Part shown: positions 13,301-24,900 of the stretch, piece after piece
Layout: each line of letters opens with the position of its first letter
Position numbering within the stretch: the first letter of the stretch is position 1
Assembly (NCBI GenBank): GCA_035236585.1
Contig: CP141127.1
Coordinates: 74,009,495 to 74,073,494 of the forward strand
Direction of reading: 5' to 3'
Origin: Warburgia ugandensis
Taxonomy: Eukaryota > Streptophyta > Magnoliopsida > Canellales > Canellaceae
Length of the DNA stretch: 64,000 bases
Program-made: the position numbers and the translations under genes
Notes under the pieces: model-generated
Seen by the model: only the letters and a program-made list of their open reading frames with translations
Told to the model about the DNA's origin: nothing
Databases searched by the model: none

Positions 13301-14696
13301 CTCTTCCATGGAGACAATGTTTCTAAAGCTTAAAGAGTACCCATCTGGAACTTTGATATCTAATAGGGTTTTACACACTATTCTTCTCTCCTCTCTGTTA
13401 AGTGTATAATTTGCTTTAGGCAAGTATGTTCCACAGTTGCCCCTATCCTGTGGATGTAATCTTCTCTTCAAACCCATTGTCATGAGATCCATTCAAGAGG
13501 CAAGTCCATCTTTTGTTTTTCTGAGGATGTCAAGTAAGGTGTCAGTCAAGCTTTCACAGACATTCTTCTCAATGTGCATGACATCAAGCATGACTTCCAA
13601 CAACTTCTAGAATTGCTTTCATTTGTACTCAAAGTTTCCTTCTTCTTCTTCCCCAATGATACATTATGGTTCTCAACTTGTTCCAATACTTGTCATCTAG
13701 TCAACCTCTTTGGAGGTCTCCTAGTCTCCTCACTACCATCAAATTCTCCCTTTTTAAAATGGTATGGATAGTTTCTATGCAACCATCTTCTGTGGCTTAG
13801 GAATGCCATCTTCTTACCATGTTGAAGTCATGCTACACAAGTTTGGTCACTAGAAATAGGACAGGCATTGTATCCCTTCGTTATGCATCCAGCCAAATTA
13901 CCATATGCAGGAAGGTCGCTTCTTGTCCATAGTAGTACAACCTTAAGGGTGACTCTTTCTTATATGCGTCATAACCTTCAAACCCTACTTCCCACAATGT
14001 CTTAAGGTCATCAATCAACAGACCCAAGTACACATCGATGTCATTCCCAAGTTGCTTGGGATCCAATATTAACATAGTTAACATCATGAACTTCTCTTTA
14101 TTCACAACAACAATGAAAAGTTATGACAAACTATGATAATAGGCCAACAACTATACGTACTACTCAATGAACCATAAGGATTAATCCCATCTATAGATAT
14201 TACAAGCTACAAGTTCCTGGGTTCATCTCCAAAATTAGGCCACATGAAGTGTGCAAGCTTCCATGCAGGGCTATTTGTACACCCAACTTACAATGGCTCA
14301 TTGGCTTCCTCCAATGTAGTCTAAAAATTGTACTAGGTCATCTTAAAAGTCATTGTATACATCTCAAAACATAAGTGCAGTTGTCCTACTATCTTCACTC
14401 CCACTTCATACAATGCCTTCTTTTTCATATACACATTCAACCCTTATCAAGGGCTTATGAGCTATTTGCTCTCTATGCCACATCCAAGGGCAATAGCTTT
14501 CATCAGCTCCATTGAAGCACAAATGTTCTCTTAATTCACCAACAGTAACCTTTTTTAGGTTTCCACAAACTGAGCAAGGACATCAAATTAGATTACAATC
14601 ACCACTTACCCCAAGTGCAAACTCAATAAACTCTTCTTTTCCCTCCTCATATTCCCTTGATGATCTTTCCACATGCATCCAAGCATATTTGTCCAT
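10390..14696 (-). pseudogene. CACTA-A TNP2-type transposase gene (interrupted)
   Basis: The product would bind element ends and catalyse cut-and-paste transposition. On the minus strand the start MDKYAWM is at 14,696. A Transpos_assoc domain follows down to about 14,460, with the LREHLCFNGADESY block near 14,500. Tnp2 core fragments follow (SIDGINPYG near 14,190; LGLLIDDLKTLWEVGFEGYD near 13,990). Next is ESLTDTLLDILRKTKDG near 13,540, continuing into a 119-codon ORF at 13,133-13,492 with the DUF4218-like SMEELKLLGMKFHDCHALMQ. LGSLIDLRVSEPLSSGRAL is near 12,800. A DUF4216-like end (RWSTILSASPRDFYDEDD) is near 10,540. Every block has a counterpart in CACTA-B. Stops and frameshifts occur between blocks, much of the tnp2 core is missing or eroded, and the gene is split by an insertion at 10,923-12,244. 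It is not functional as read. Confidence 0.8.
10923..12244 (-). mobile_element. 1.3-kb insertion inside the CACTA-A transposase gene
   Basis: Comparison with CACTA-B (56,930-56,960) shows the transposase homology breaking off at both edges. The insert has 8-bp inverted ends, ATATTTAG at the left and CTAAATAT at the right. Near the left edge the segment gcaagtgcacggg ... caatcccacgggg looks, on the minus strand, like the 3' end of a Tat/Ogre-type LTR. No clear target duplication is seen, so it may be a solo LTR with eroded ends or another element. The 167-codon minus ORF inside (11,645-12,148) is low-complexity and unsupported. Confidence 0.5.
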
Positions 14697-14782
14697 TTTT
14701 TCCAAAAGTGTGAAGACTTTCTACACATGAAAAGATTATAATAACAATAGGTTAGGCATTTAAACAAATACATGATGTGTAC

Positions 14783-14813
<31 letters not shown>

Positions 14814-15169
14814 ATGTACATAGGTTTAGCTAGGATTAGAGATAGTAAGAATGAAGCAAAAACATGACTAATCCATTCAAATAAATGTTCACACTGATCC
14901 ACACACACGCACGCACGCACGCACACACACACACACATATGTATATGTATCACATAAAATGCAAGAAGAAAAAGAAAAGGAATTTTATAGCCATAAAAAT
15001 CAAATACAGTAAACATAGTGAAGAAGTACAAGAATGAATACTACTCAAATGATATCAACTAAGGAAATATAAGTTTAGGACAAAGTGCATGTAAATCCAA
15101 CCCAATGTTTGAGTTTTTGTCGATGAAGCTAAGAGTCAATTCAACTTTAACTTATAAGATATCAAAAAT
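14697..15169 (-). other. Leader between CACTA-A subterminal repeats and transposase start
   Basis: This is AT-rich DNA with CA-type microsatellites at about 14,779-14,800 and 14,903-14,938. It corresponds in position to 50,233-51,458 of CACTA-B, which also carries a CA microsatellite. The promoter or first intron of the transposase gene would lie here; I see no decisive motif. Confidence 0.45.
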
Positions 15170-15497
15170 ATAAGAATTTTATTAAAAATCGTCTTATATA
15201 ATTTTATATAAGACAGTTTTGGATAACCATCTTATATTATTAGAATAATATAAGACAGTTCTGAGAAATCATCTTATATTCCTTTAATAATATAAGATGG
15301 TTCTTGAACAATCTTATATTAATCTAATAATATAAGATAGTTTTCCATAACCATCTTATATATAATTATATAAGACGGCTATGCAAAACCTACCTTATAT
15401 GTTTATTGTATATAAGATGGGTAACCATAACCATCTTATATAAATTTTATATAAGACGGTTGTATTAAAATTGTCTTATATTTTTTGTCCTATAAAT
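15170..15497. repeat. Subterminal repeats, right (5') side of CACTA-A
   Basis: About ten alternating-orientation copies of a unit like tataagacggttnnnnataa and its complement run up to the TIR. Typical spacing is 25-40 bp. They are the probable transposase-binding region of this end. Confidence 0.85.
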
Positions 15498-15514
15498 TCC
15501 CAATTTTAGTAGTG
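15498..15514 (-). repeat. CACTA-A terminal inverted repeat
   Basis: The complement reads CACTACTAAAATTGGGA. The first eight bases, CACTACTA, are shared with the CACTA-B end at 49,803. It abuts the copia sequence exactly where the copia reading frame stops. Confidence 0.85.
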
Positions 15515-16530
15515 AAATGTTAGTATGTATGATTTATAATATGTTAGAACCCCTCTTAGCACCCATTTTAGACTTGCTGGTCTACTTTTCTTTAATTCAA
15601 TCCACACATAAATCGAAATCTATAAAATCAAGAGTATCAAGAACTCCATCATTTACTAACCTTTTGATTCTCGTAATGGAGATATGCCTCAATCTTCAGT
15701 ACCACAACATAAAGGATTTCTCATCTATAACATTACACTTAATACCATCATTACCATGCATAGCCATCACTTCATTGGAGATATTATGTTTTAAATAAAT
15801 TTTGAACAAACCATCATCTAGTTACCATGTCCAACAACTACTGAATTTTTATATAAATTGAAAAAAGATTCATGAAAACAAAAGGAAAATCCTAGTGGTA
15901 GAAGTCTTGATATTAAAATTAAATTTCTAGAAAAAATATGAATATATAAGGTTCGTTCCAAATCTAGTATAAAACCAATTTGTAAAACTATTCTATATAT
16001 TCTCATAGCTTCAACATGTGAACACATATGATTTTCAAAATAGATGCTTCATCCTCTTTCCATCGATTTCCTTTAGTTTATAAGACCTTGCATAGTATTA
16101 TAAATATGGATTGTGAACAAAGAGAGTTCAAGATAAAATGAACTAAAAAGGATTGAGAAATCTTAATTTGTAATGACTTCAACTGAGTAGCTATGTCTCT
16201 CTTTTTTAGGATGTGCTCACAAATACCCTTAGTGCCAGTGAGTCTTATCAATGACAACTTATTCATTAGGGTGCTGACCAAAGCTTTATCAAATGACTCA
16301 AATTTCTCATCAATTGCTATCATAAGATCCTTGACATTTTTGCCTTCAAGTATTGACCCACTGATGCTAGTACTAATTCGAGATTCAATGAACATCATAC
16401 TCAAGCAATTTGGTTGCTTCAGGCATTCATATAAAGTGATGTTAGTGTTCGTACTAGTTTTCATAAGCATGAGTAGCTATTACTTTCGAAGAGCATAGTC
16501 AGGATCATACACCCTAAATGAAGAAGCATT
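15515..16530 (-). pseudogene. Ty1/copia gag-pol remnant cut by CACTA-A
   Basis: On the minus strand, about 16,470-16,080 encodes a gag domain of the Retrotran_gag_2/UBN2 type, with signatures CEHILKKRDIATQLKSLQI and FLVHFILNSL. It passes directly into a pol stretch (15,818-16,027; ERTLYIHIFSRNLILISRL), then a GAG-pre-integrase block near 15,690-15,560 (LRHISITRIKRLVNDGVL and GAKRGSNIL). The frame stops at IIHTNI, where an integrase core normally continues, exactly at the CACTA-A border. The zinc knuckle and the protease active site expected between gag and pol are missing, and there are stops. This is a dead internal fragment. Its upstream LTR may lie in 16,531-17,300 but I could not delimit it. 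Confidence 0.75.
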
Positions 16531-17304
16531 TTCTCCTTTCAGACTTTATAGTTGTCAACACTTAAATAAGGAACTTATAATTTTTTGTCTGATAATGTCA
16601 AAGATTGAATAAATAAATAAGCATGCTTACTAACAATTATGAGGCATAAATCATCAACTATAATGATATGCTTATCAATGCAAGTCAAATCAAATAAATA
16701 TAAATTAGTATGTCATTAAAGTCTACCTGTGGGTGGGGATTTTAGTACAAAAAATTGATTCACCAAAGTTTATGATGAAACTAGTAAATTATAAATATTT
16801 CTTCATACCTGTGGAAAAATTATGAAATAAAAATAAGTTTACTATTTTATCCTAATTAATTATAATAATATAATAATTTTTTATGAGGTAAAATTACTAT
16901 ATTAACATGTTTAATTAGAATTTTATGTGATTTAAAACTTTATGTGATCAAGATTTGTATTAAATGTTTAATATATGTGTCATCATAATTAAGGATACTA
17001 TGCCTATTCCTTAAATATTAAATGCATACCGATCACATGACACGAGAAGTCATAAATTAAATCAAGATATTTTCATATAAGCATAGCATAAATTCAAAAT
17101 ATAATTAATTTATTATGCTAATAATGTCTTAATTAAAATGAACTTCAATTATGGAATTTTTAGAGAATTGTTATAAATTAAGGCCAATTGATTCGAATAT
17201 TTAATTTTTCACATGAAAAATTGAAATTAATTGGGCCAATTGTCATATATCTAAAAGGTTAAGAAAACCTGATAAGGTGTGTACCATGTCTTGCCACAAG
17301 GTCT
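16531..17304. other. AT-rich sequence without recognisable gene
   Basis: It lies between the copia remnant and the homopolymer/AT tract at the viral array. It could be copia leader or LTR or other intergenic DNA; no terminal motifs were identified. Confidence 0.4.
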
Positions 17305-17370
17305 CCCCCCCCCCCCCCCCCCCCATTTTTTTTTCAAAATAATATATATATATATATATATATATATTAT
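17305..17370. repeat. C20 tract, T9 tract and (AT)n at the left border of the viral array
   Basis: Twenty consecutive C residues (17,305-17,324) are followed by a T run and then an (AT) microsatellite at about 17,341-17,369. Viral sequence starts at once at 17,371. A second (TA)n tract closes the array at 44,598. Confidence 0.9.
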
Positions 17371-17499
17371 GGTCCATTCATAGATTGAATTAGCCATGTA
17401 TTCATTCTAGATGTGAACATCATTTTCCTCAATTAAAACATCCGCTAGAGTTAGTCTTTTGTAATAAAACCTATTTAGTATCCTAGGGTCTCTTTCGAT
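17371..17499 (-). pseudogene. Inverted coat-protein fragment at the array's left edge
   Basis: The complement matches the coat-protein segment of copy 1 at about 19,720-19,815, including the words ttaattgaggaaaatgatgt and gctaattcaatctatgaatgg. It is joined directly to plus-strand leader at about 17,500. It marks the outermost viral sequence next to the (AT)n tract. Confidence 0.85.
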
Positions 17500-17984
17500 G
17501 CACTATATGTATTTCTGCCTTCTTACAAATGGTATCAGAGCCAATTTTTGACTAAAAGCATGGGTTAGTAGTTTAGAACTGCAATGAATAGGGGTTGATT
17601 TATTTTTATTTCCATCAGTCATGGCATGTTTTTATGTTTTCCACTTTTATGCTTCTTGTTTGGCTCATCACAATGGCACTTGATCAATCTGTTCCACTAT
17701 ACTTGTTGTCTTATGGATCGACACCCAAGTCATGTTGGCCTGTTCCTGTTGCAGTGAGTGCGTAGGGGTTTTGCTGTAAGTCATTGACAGTCGAGTAAGA
17801 TAGTTAATTTTGGTGGAACAGAAAGGTCTTGATCCCTTTTGTATATCCGTATGCCATTAACAGTCATGTAAAGTGCTTAGAAATAAAATTGCTTAATTTC
17901 ATGCTAGTACTGATAGAAATAAATCTAGATAAACTATTTTTGTTGCCTGTTCTAAGCTATTAACTCTGCTATTCTAGTCATATC
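17500..17984 (+). promoter_or_regulatory. Viral leader of copy 1 with tRNA-Met primer-binding site
   Basis: TGGTATCAGAGCC at 17,530-17,542 is the canonical minus-strand primer site complementary to the 3' end of initiator tRNA-Met, used by all Caulimoviridae. It is followed by about 440 nt of leader before the MP ATG at 17,985. The core promoter that should precede it is missing here, because the join to the inverted coat-protein piece removed it. Confidence 0.85.
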
Positions 17985-19000
17985 ATGAATATGAATGACA
18001 ATATGCATGTTAAAAATACAAGTATGATAGAAAATCCTACTGATATTGAATCTCTATACAGATGGAAAATTCCTAATTTGAAACCTAAGGAGGTTTATAA
18101 TATAGGAAAAATTGACTTTTCATCAACAAAGATCATAAAAAACATGGAACAAACAATTAGTCTTGATAATACTGAAAAAATTGTCAACTTATTTTCAGAA
18201 AAGGACTTAAAACCTTATCTTAATTCTGATAAGTACAAGTTTATTCATGTTGGACTAATTGAAATTGGATTCAAACCATTGACATTAAATTGTCTTAATG
18301 CTTCAATCTTAGTGGTTCTTAGGGATGCCAGATGCCTAGACTAGGCACTCTCTTTGATGGGAGTGTTACAAAATAGTCTCCATCATGGACTAGTATATGT
18401 TAATGTCTTCCCTAATTTAATCTATCCTTGTCAGATCCTAATATCTTTGATGCATTAAGTCTTTATATCAAGACTCATGGCTATAATTTCAAATCTAGAT
18501 CTAAGACAATAGCTCTACATATAAGATTCAATTCAAAGTCCTCCCTACTCTAGTTACTAAAGCCAGACAAAAATCTCCAAAAGACAAGACTGTTTTAATA
18601 GAAACTAACATTTTGTCCTCTGACATTGTGGTTAATAGAACTCAGAAATGGGATGAAATCAACTTCCCATAGTCTTGATAGTTAATATAAGTTGTTTCTC
18701 TAAGACAAATTATCGATCAGAATCCTTATCAAATAATCCAAACAAAAGATGGTGATGTAGAGATCAGGTTTAATACTAGAAGATCTTTTAGATTACCTAA
18801 GCTTACTTCCTGTCCTTCCAGATCATCCAGATTCTCTATTGACAATAATAAACTAGAGTCAAGTTCAATAGAGGAACATAGAATTTTAGAAAATAATGTT
18901 GTTCATCTGGTCTACAAAAGATCGTAGGGTAATAATCCTACTCTGTCATAAATGGACATCAATATCTGATTTTATGGATTTTAGCCCTAGAAGTAAGGTC
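17985..19000 (+). pseudogene. Copy 1 movement protein (N-terminal part of ORF1)
   Basis: An open stretch of 119 codons from MNMNDN contains YRWKIPNLKPKEVYNIGKID and later KPLTLNCLNASILVVLRDAR, typical of caulimovirid 30K-type MPs that form tubules at plasmodesmata. After a stop at 18,342-18,344 the homology continues in shifted frames to about 19,000, with a small deletion relative to copy 4. This copy differs from copies 2-4 at many positions (for example MNMNDNMHVKN here, MAMNDNVKN in copy 3), so it comes from a distinct viral variant. The right limit is approximate, as MP and coat are parts of one polyprotein. Confidence 0.8.
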
Positions 19001-20058
19001 AAGGAAAGTAATAAGTGATTAATTTGAATTAGAAAAACACATGGAGTTTAAAAATTGGTACTTCACAAACTGTAAAGAAGACTTACAGTTTTATAAGGAA
19101 GAATTTTATAAATATCTTAATAAAACTCAAACTCCTAGATATTTTATGCCCTAGTTCCTCGAAACATACTTAAGTAATGAACTTAACACAATCAGACAAT
19201 GGGAGTCTATTGAAAGAGATAAGATTTCTTCTATTTTCCCTCCTACAAATACTCTGAAGATGACTATAGATGATAGAATCCTTGAATTCGCAACAAATTC
19301 TAAAATTATTAATTCTCAAGCAATATCATTCTTGAAAATATTAATAAAACAAAATAACTATATTAATCTATTTCTCCATGTTGTAGGAGAAAAAATGATC
19401 AAAATTGAAGAAGGGATAAATAAATCCTAGATCATATTAATGAAGTAAGAAGGAGAACAGAACAGAAAGAAGTTTTAACTTCTGATAAGATCAAACCATC
19501 GATTAAACCTCCTCCTGAAATTAAAAACTTCAAAATGGAAAATGACACCAAAGAAATTATCCAAACAATTAAGGATAAATTAGGGAATCTAAACCTTAAT
19601 ACTCTTTCAGGAAATGCATTAGTGATAGAAATAGAAGAAGAAAACATTAGTAGTGAAGATATCTCTAAAGGAGAAATTCTCCAAATTCAAAACCAATTCT
19701 CTTAGATTAATAAAATTGAAAGAGACTCCAGGAGACTAGATACATTTTATTACAAAAAACCAACTCGAACAGATGTGTTAATTGAGGAAAATGATGTTCA
19801 TATCCAGAATGAATATAGGGCTAATTCAATCTATGAATGGAACATAGATGGAATGACAGATAATCAATTTTTTTAAATGCTGCACAAACTTTTGATGTTT
19901 CCAGCTATCTGTAAGCAAAAAGGAAATATAGACAAAAATATTTCCCTAATGATCATCACTGGGTTTACCGAAAACCTTAAAGGATGGTGGATAATTGAAT
20001 CTCTCCTACTCAACAAGATGAAATTCTTAATACAGTGAAAATGGAACCTCATACAAAT
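19001..20058 (+). pseudogene. Copy 1 coat-protein region, C-terminal part deleted
   Basis: The homology to the copy 2 coat region includes acidic and lysine-rich helical stretches, and NEYRANSIYEWNIDGMTDNQ is recognisable at about 19,808-19,867. Near 20,058 the sequence jumps from the equivalent of about 30,280 in copy 2 to the equivalent of about 31,503. This loses some 1.2 kb, including the zinc knuckle. Multiple stops are present. Confidence 0.75.
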
Positions 20059-21978
20059 CACTTCCCAAAAATGGTACATTAATATAACCATTATGGTTGG
20101 AACAAAATGGTACACTCAGACCTTCTAGCCCTTATTGATAGTGGTGCAAATATTAGCTGTATCTAGGTAGTTTTGGTTCCAACAAAATATTTTGAGAAAA
20201 CATCTCAAAGCTTGACTTCAACAAGTAATAATAGACTAAAGATAAATTACAAGTTAAATAATTGTATGGTATGCAATAATGGAATATGTAATCCTACTCC
20301 TTTCCTTTTAGTTAAGGATTTGCATCGCCATGTTATTCTTGGAACACCTTTCCTACATAATATTATGCCCATTGATAAAATTGATCAAACTAGAATATAT
20401 TTTTCCAAAGAAGGAAAACAATTCTCTTTTAAATTTCTAACAGATCCAAAATCACATTTGTTAAATGAAGCTACCAGAATTCTTCTTAAAGAACAATAGA
20501 TAAATTTTATAAAAGAAGAAATTGCTTATAAAGATGTGTCTAATAATCTCTAAGATAAAACCTGTCAGTCTAAGGTTAAGAATTTGCTTATCATTTTTCT
20601 TGAAAATTTTTGTAATGATCTTCCTAATGCCTTCTAGGATAGGAAAGTCCATATGGTTAGCCTTCCATACATTGAATCATTCAATGAAGAATAGATTTTG
20701 ACCAAGGCTAGACCAACTCAAATGAGTTCCCAATGCATTGAATTATGTAAAAATGAAATTAGTGATCTGGTTAATAAAAGATTAATTAAGACCACTTCAT
20801 CTCCGTGGAGTTGCACAGCCTTTTATGTTATCAAGAGGCAAAGAAAGAAAGAGAAAAGCTTAAGCTAGTAATAAACTACAAAACACTCATTAGAGTCCTC
20901 AAATGGATAAGGTATCCAATCCCTAATAAAAGGGATCTTCTAAACAGATTGTGAGGGGCAGTAATCTTCTCAAAATTTACCTCAAATCAGGTTATTGGCA
21001 TATTCAAATACGAGAAAGTGATAGATACAAAACTACTTTCACAGTTCCATTTGGACAATATGAATAGAATGTTATGCCATTTGGAATAAAAGGTCCTCCC
21101 TCAGAATTCTAGAAAATTTTGAATGATATTTTCTATCCTTATGGACAATTCATCATCACTTATATTGATGATGTTTTGATTTTCTCTAGGTCGATTAATC
21201 AGTATTTCAAACACTTATAAATATTTAAGTGGTCGGTCAAGAAAAATGGTATTGTTCTTTCAGCTCTAAAAATGAAGCTTTTTAATAAGAAAGTTAGATT
21301 TTTAGGACATAATATCTTTCAGGGAAGAATAGTTCTAATCCAAAGAAGTATCAAATTCACCTTGAAATTCCCTGATGAAATTCTTGACAATAAACAGCTT
21401 CAAAGATTTTTGAAATCTCTTAATTATATTGTTGATTATTACCATGGTCTTACTAATGACACTGCAATCCTATTTATAGACTCAGAAAAAATGGTAAGCC
21501 ATGGACTAAAGAACATACCAACATGGTAAGAAGAATAAAATCTAAAGTCAAGACTTTACCATGCTTAAACCTTGCTAATAATGAATGTTTTAAGATTGTT
21601 GAAACTGATGCCTTAGTTATTGGTTATGGAGGCATTTTAAAATAGAAAAATCCCTCTTCTAATAAAGAATAACTTGTTAGATTTACTTTTGGTAAGTGGA
21701 ATGATACTCAGAAGAAATATTCAACAATTAAAAAGGAAATGCTTTCTATTGTTAAACGTATTTCAAAATTTCAAGATAATTTATTAAATAAAAATTTCCT
21801 TTTAAGAATTGATTGTAGTGCAGCCAAACAAATAATAGAAAATGATGTCAAGAATATTTTTTCTCTACAAATTTTTGCAGGATGGCAAGCTCAATTATCT
21901 GGTTTTTATTTTGATATTCAATACATCAAGGGAGAATATAACTATCTTCCTGATTATTTTACACGTGAGTTTTTATAG
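20059..21978 (+). pseudogene. Copy 1 protease, RT and RNase H
   Basis: The retropepsin-type active site reads ALIDSGANISCI near 20,130, so the catalytic DSG is kept. ILGTPFLHNI follows near 20,340. The RT shows YIDDVLIF near 21,165, with the catalytic Asp pair intact. RNase H shows the ETDA (21,601), KKEML (21,735) and PDYFT (21,950) blocks carrying its acidic residues. ORF1 ends at the stop 21,976-21,978. There are numerous stops and frameshifts between blocks, so no functional polyprotein is possible. Confidence 0.85.
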
Positions 21979-21983
21979 GGATC

Positions 21984-24900
21984 ATGAGTAGCTCTGGATG
22001 AAGAGAATGGACTACCCCAGGTAATACCTGAGGTAGAGGTAGAGGTAGGGGTCATGGTAATATCCGACTTGCAAAGGCAAGCAGACAATATTTGTTGATG
22101 AATATCCAGAATTAACATAAAAAAATCTTTCAAAAGCACTTCTTTGCTTGGGTAATATCCCTCTCACTAATAATGAGGAAATTCCTTGACAATAATTTAC
22201 TCCTCAAAAAACAAATAAGGAGACTATGCTAATGACAGTAGAAAATTATATGTTGAAAAATCATACAGACTGCATCTTTTATCTCAATATTAGAGATCCC
22301 AAATGGGATGACACTTCTGACCTGTGAGAAATTGTAGAAAGATGTATGCAAAAGAATAATATGTACCCACTCTAAGCTGGCAGAAGTCAATATCTTTTGA
22401 AGAAATTACTCGAAGAAATCAATCAATGGAAATTAGCCATGTTTATAATACCTTTCAATCTATTATAAATTTTAGCAAGATCATGATTAATAAGGTCCTA
22501 TCTCCCCAAGAATGGGATATCAATCCAAATCAATATAAATGGATTGAGGGGAAACAAGGTAAAAAATATCCCTACAATTAGGGGGATTATATTGATTCCA
22601 TGACTCTAGTAATGTATCTAGAGAATAATATAAAGAAATACTCATGGTTTCTTAAAATTAATCCCAAAATAATACAATGAGATATTCCTTCATGGTTTTA
22701 CCACTACTGGCAAAAATTTAGCCCCACTCTGAAAATATTGCCAGAGAAGATCAAGGAGCTATATAATATTTAGGTGAAATGTGCACCTAAAATTAATAAT
22801 ATTCCAGGAAAAGGCCTAACTATAAGTCATTGTAAATTAACATAGTTCACAAATTTGAAATTCCCTGGATTTGGAAATGGTCCATTGTTATGTCAAAGCA
22901 TGAATTAAACATCCAAGACTTGAAAAAAATTTACTTTGTCAAATGGTGGACAAAGTTTGATAATGAGGGCAAGACCCATGAAAATGAAAATATCATCGGA
23001 CACAATAAAGCTCTCAGGAATAATATGCCAATTGCTTGATAAGTGTATAATTTTTGCAAAAGAACCACCCAATTAGTACATGTGTTACAACTTATAGCAT
23101 TAGATTAGGACTTTTAGACCAAAATTCATAACACATGCATTTTTTACTCACTGAAGCAAAAGTTGGTTATTTTGTAGGTTTAGAAGTTAATCCAAGGTAA
23201 GTGTGTGATTAATCAAGTTTTTCTCATATTTAAGAAGGAATTTTTACTTTTTGTAGGAAGTAAGATGTTGATCCAGCGACTGAGATCGATCAGGATGAAA
23301 TTGAAGATCAAGATCGAAAGATTGAGTCAAAACCTTAAATTTATCACTTCAATGTAAACCAAACACCAAGATCATCTTATGGACCAGCAATGGATGAGAT
23401 TCAAGTAGCTAAAGATGGCCAACATGGGCCCATGAAGTAAGCCATGTATTTTCACCACCTTTGCATGGAAACCACTTAAGCCACATTAGCCAAATAAGCC
23501 ATGAAAGAAAGTGGTAAGCTAAGGAATTCAAGCCAAACCATACAAGCCATTCAAGCCAAGGGTTGAAGCTAAGAAAAGAAGGCAAGGAAGCCTCCTAAGC
23601 CAGCCATGAAGCTTTCAAAGTAAGTCATCTAAGCCATCAAGCTAAGCTAAATGGAAGACTAGGATTAGAAGAGATTTAAGAGAATTAACCATGAGATTTT
23701 AAGGGATATTTTGAAGATGATTAAGGGAAATCTTATTAGGATAATTAACATATGAACCAATAGGATGAGAGCCTTAAAATTTTGATGTTTTTCCCACTTT
23801 TTGCCACGTTTTTATCACTTTTCACCTCATCATTAAGACCACCACGAGTTTGACATTTTATTCAAGAGTCCTACCATTCCATAACACTTCCACCTTCCTA
23901 AGCTCCCTTCCTAGCCATCCAACCAATCTCCACTTCCTAGCAAACCACTTAGCCAATCAATTTTTCCCATGTCACCCCAGTTTCTCTCTAAAAGAAAAGA
24001 CACATATATCCTTTTCAAAATTAGAAATCAGCCAGCCCATACTTCTTATCTCTCTATTATGTCATGTTTATGACATCATCTTGCTAATTTATCTTTCACC
24101 CAACCTTTCTTGTTCAATACCTTATCCCTAGGGACACTTTCCTTATGTTTTCTTCCCTTCCTAAGTTAAGAAACCACTCATCTATATATAGCCTAATAGT
24201 CCATACGAATTTTCTGAGTAGAGGTGTGTGACACACCTTGAAATCAAGCTTTCCTTTGGTTTTATTTGCTGCTGGACTTTGGAATATTTTTGGTGCTTTT
24301 CTTCCTTTGGTCTTCTTTTTATTCTCTTGCTTATTTGTTCTCCAATTCAGGTTAGTAACTTAGATGTTTTACTTTTGTTCCATTGCTTTAAGTTTTCATT
24401 GTTTTGCTCCTTAGAATTCATGCTACTTTCCAGCCCTTAATCTCTTTCTTCTCCACTCCATTCCATAAGTTTTTCTTTGTTATTACATCAAGATTCAAGT
24501 TATTTATTCTCTTTTAGTGACAACCATGATAAAAGCGAGCTTAAATCCTTGATTTTCCCACTTGAATTCCATGTTTTTTACCCTCTTTTTCTCTTAGTTT
24601 AAGGCTATTTTTCCTTAGTTAGTTCACCCACTTAGCCTCTATTTTTCTCAAATTCCTTGCTGAATTTTCTTTGCATATCATTATACTTTAGAGTTTCCGA
24701 ATTAGATTCGAATGTTCTTGTTGTTTAGATAGGATTTGAGGCTTTAGAAAAGTACTCAAATTCTAAAAAATTTGAATAGTTTTATGCTGATAATTTGATG
24801 TAAATTGATATGATTTGGTAAAGTTCTTTGGGAATTCTTGTCATGGATTATTTATTTCATCAATGTACTTGAGATCTGGGCTATTTTCTTGCGTAAAATT

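Larger units (their letters stand above)
1..15514 (-). mobile_element. CACTA-A, En/Spm-type DNA transposon (right part in window)
   Basis: The sequence read on the minus strand from 15,514 begins CACTACTAAAATTGGGA, a typical CACTA terminal inverted repeat. It is followed by subterminal repeats, a TNP2-type transposase gene and a second gene ending in an Ulp1-like protease domain. Another subterminal repeat block at 1-450 implies that the opposite end is close to, but left of, position 1. The adjoining 3 bp at 15,515-15,517 are AAA; the matching target duplication cannot be checked because the other end is missing. Two noncoding insertions (5,615-10,207 and 10,923-12,244) enlarge it. An alternative is two adjacent related CACTA elements, because the repeat motif differs slightly between the right end (ataagac) and the left and central blocks (ataggac). 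One element is favoured because the gene order matches CACTA-B at 49,803-64,000. Confidence 0.75.
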
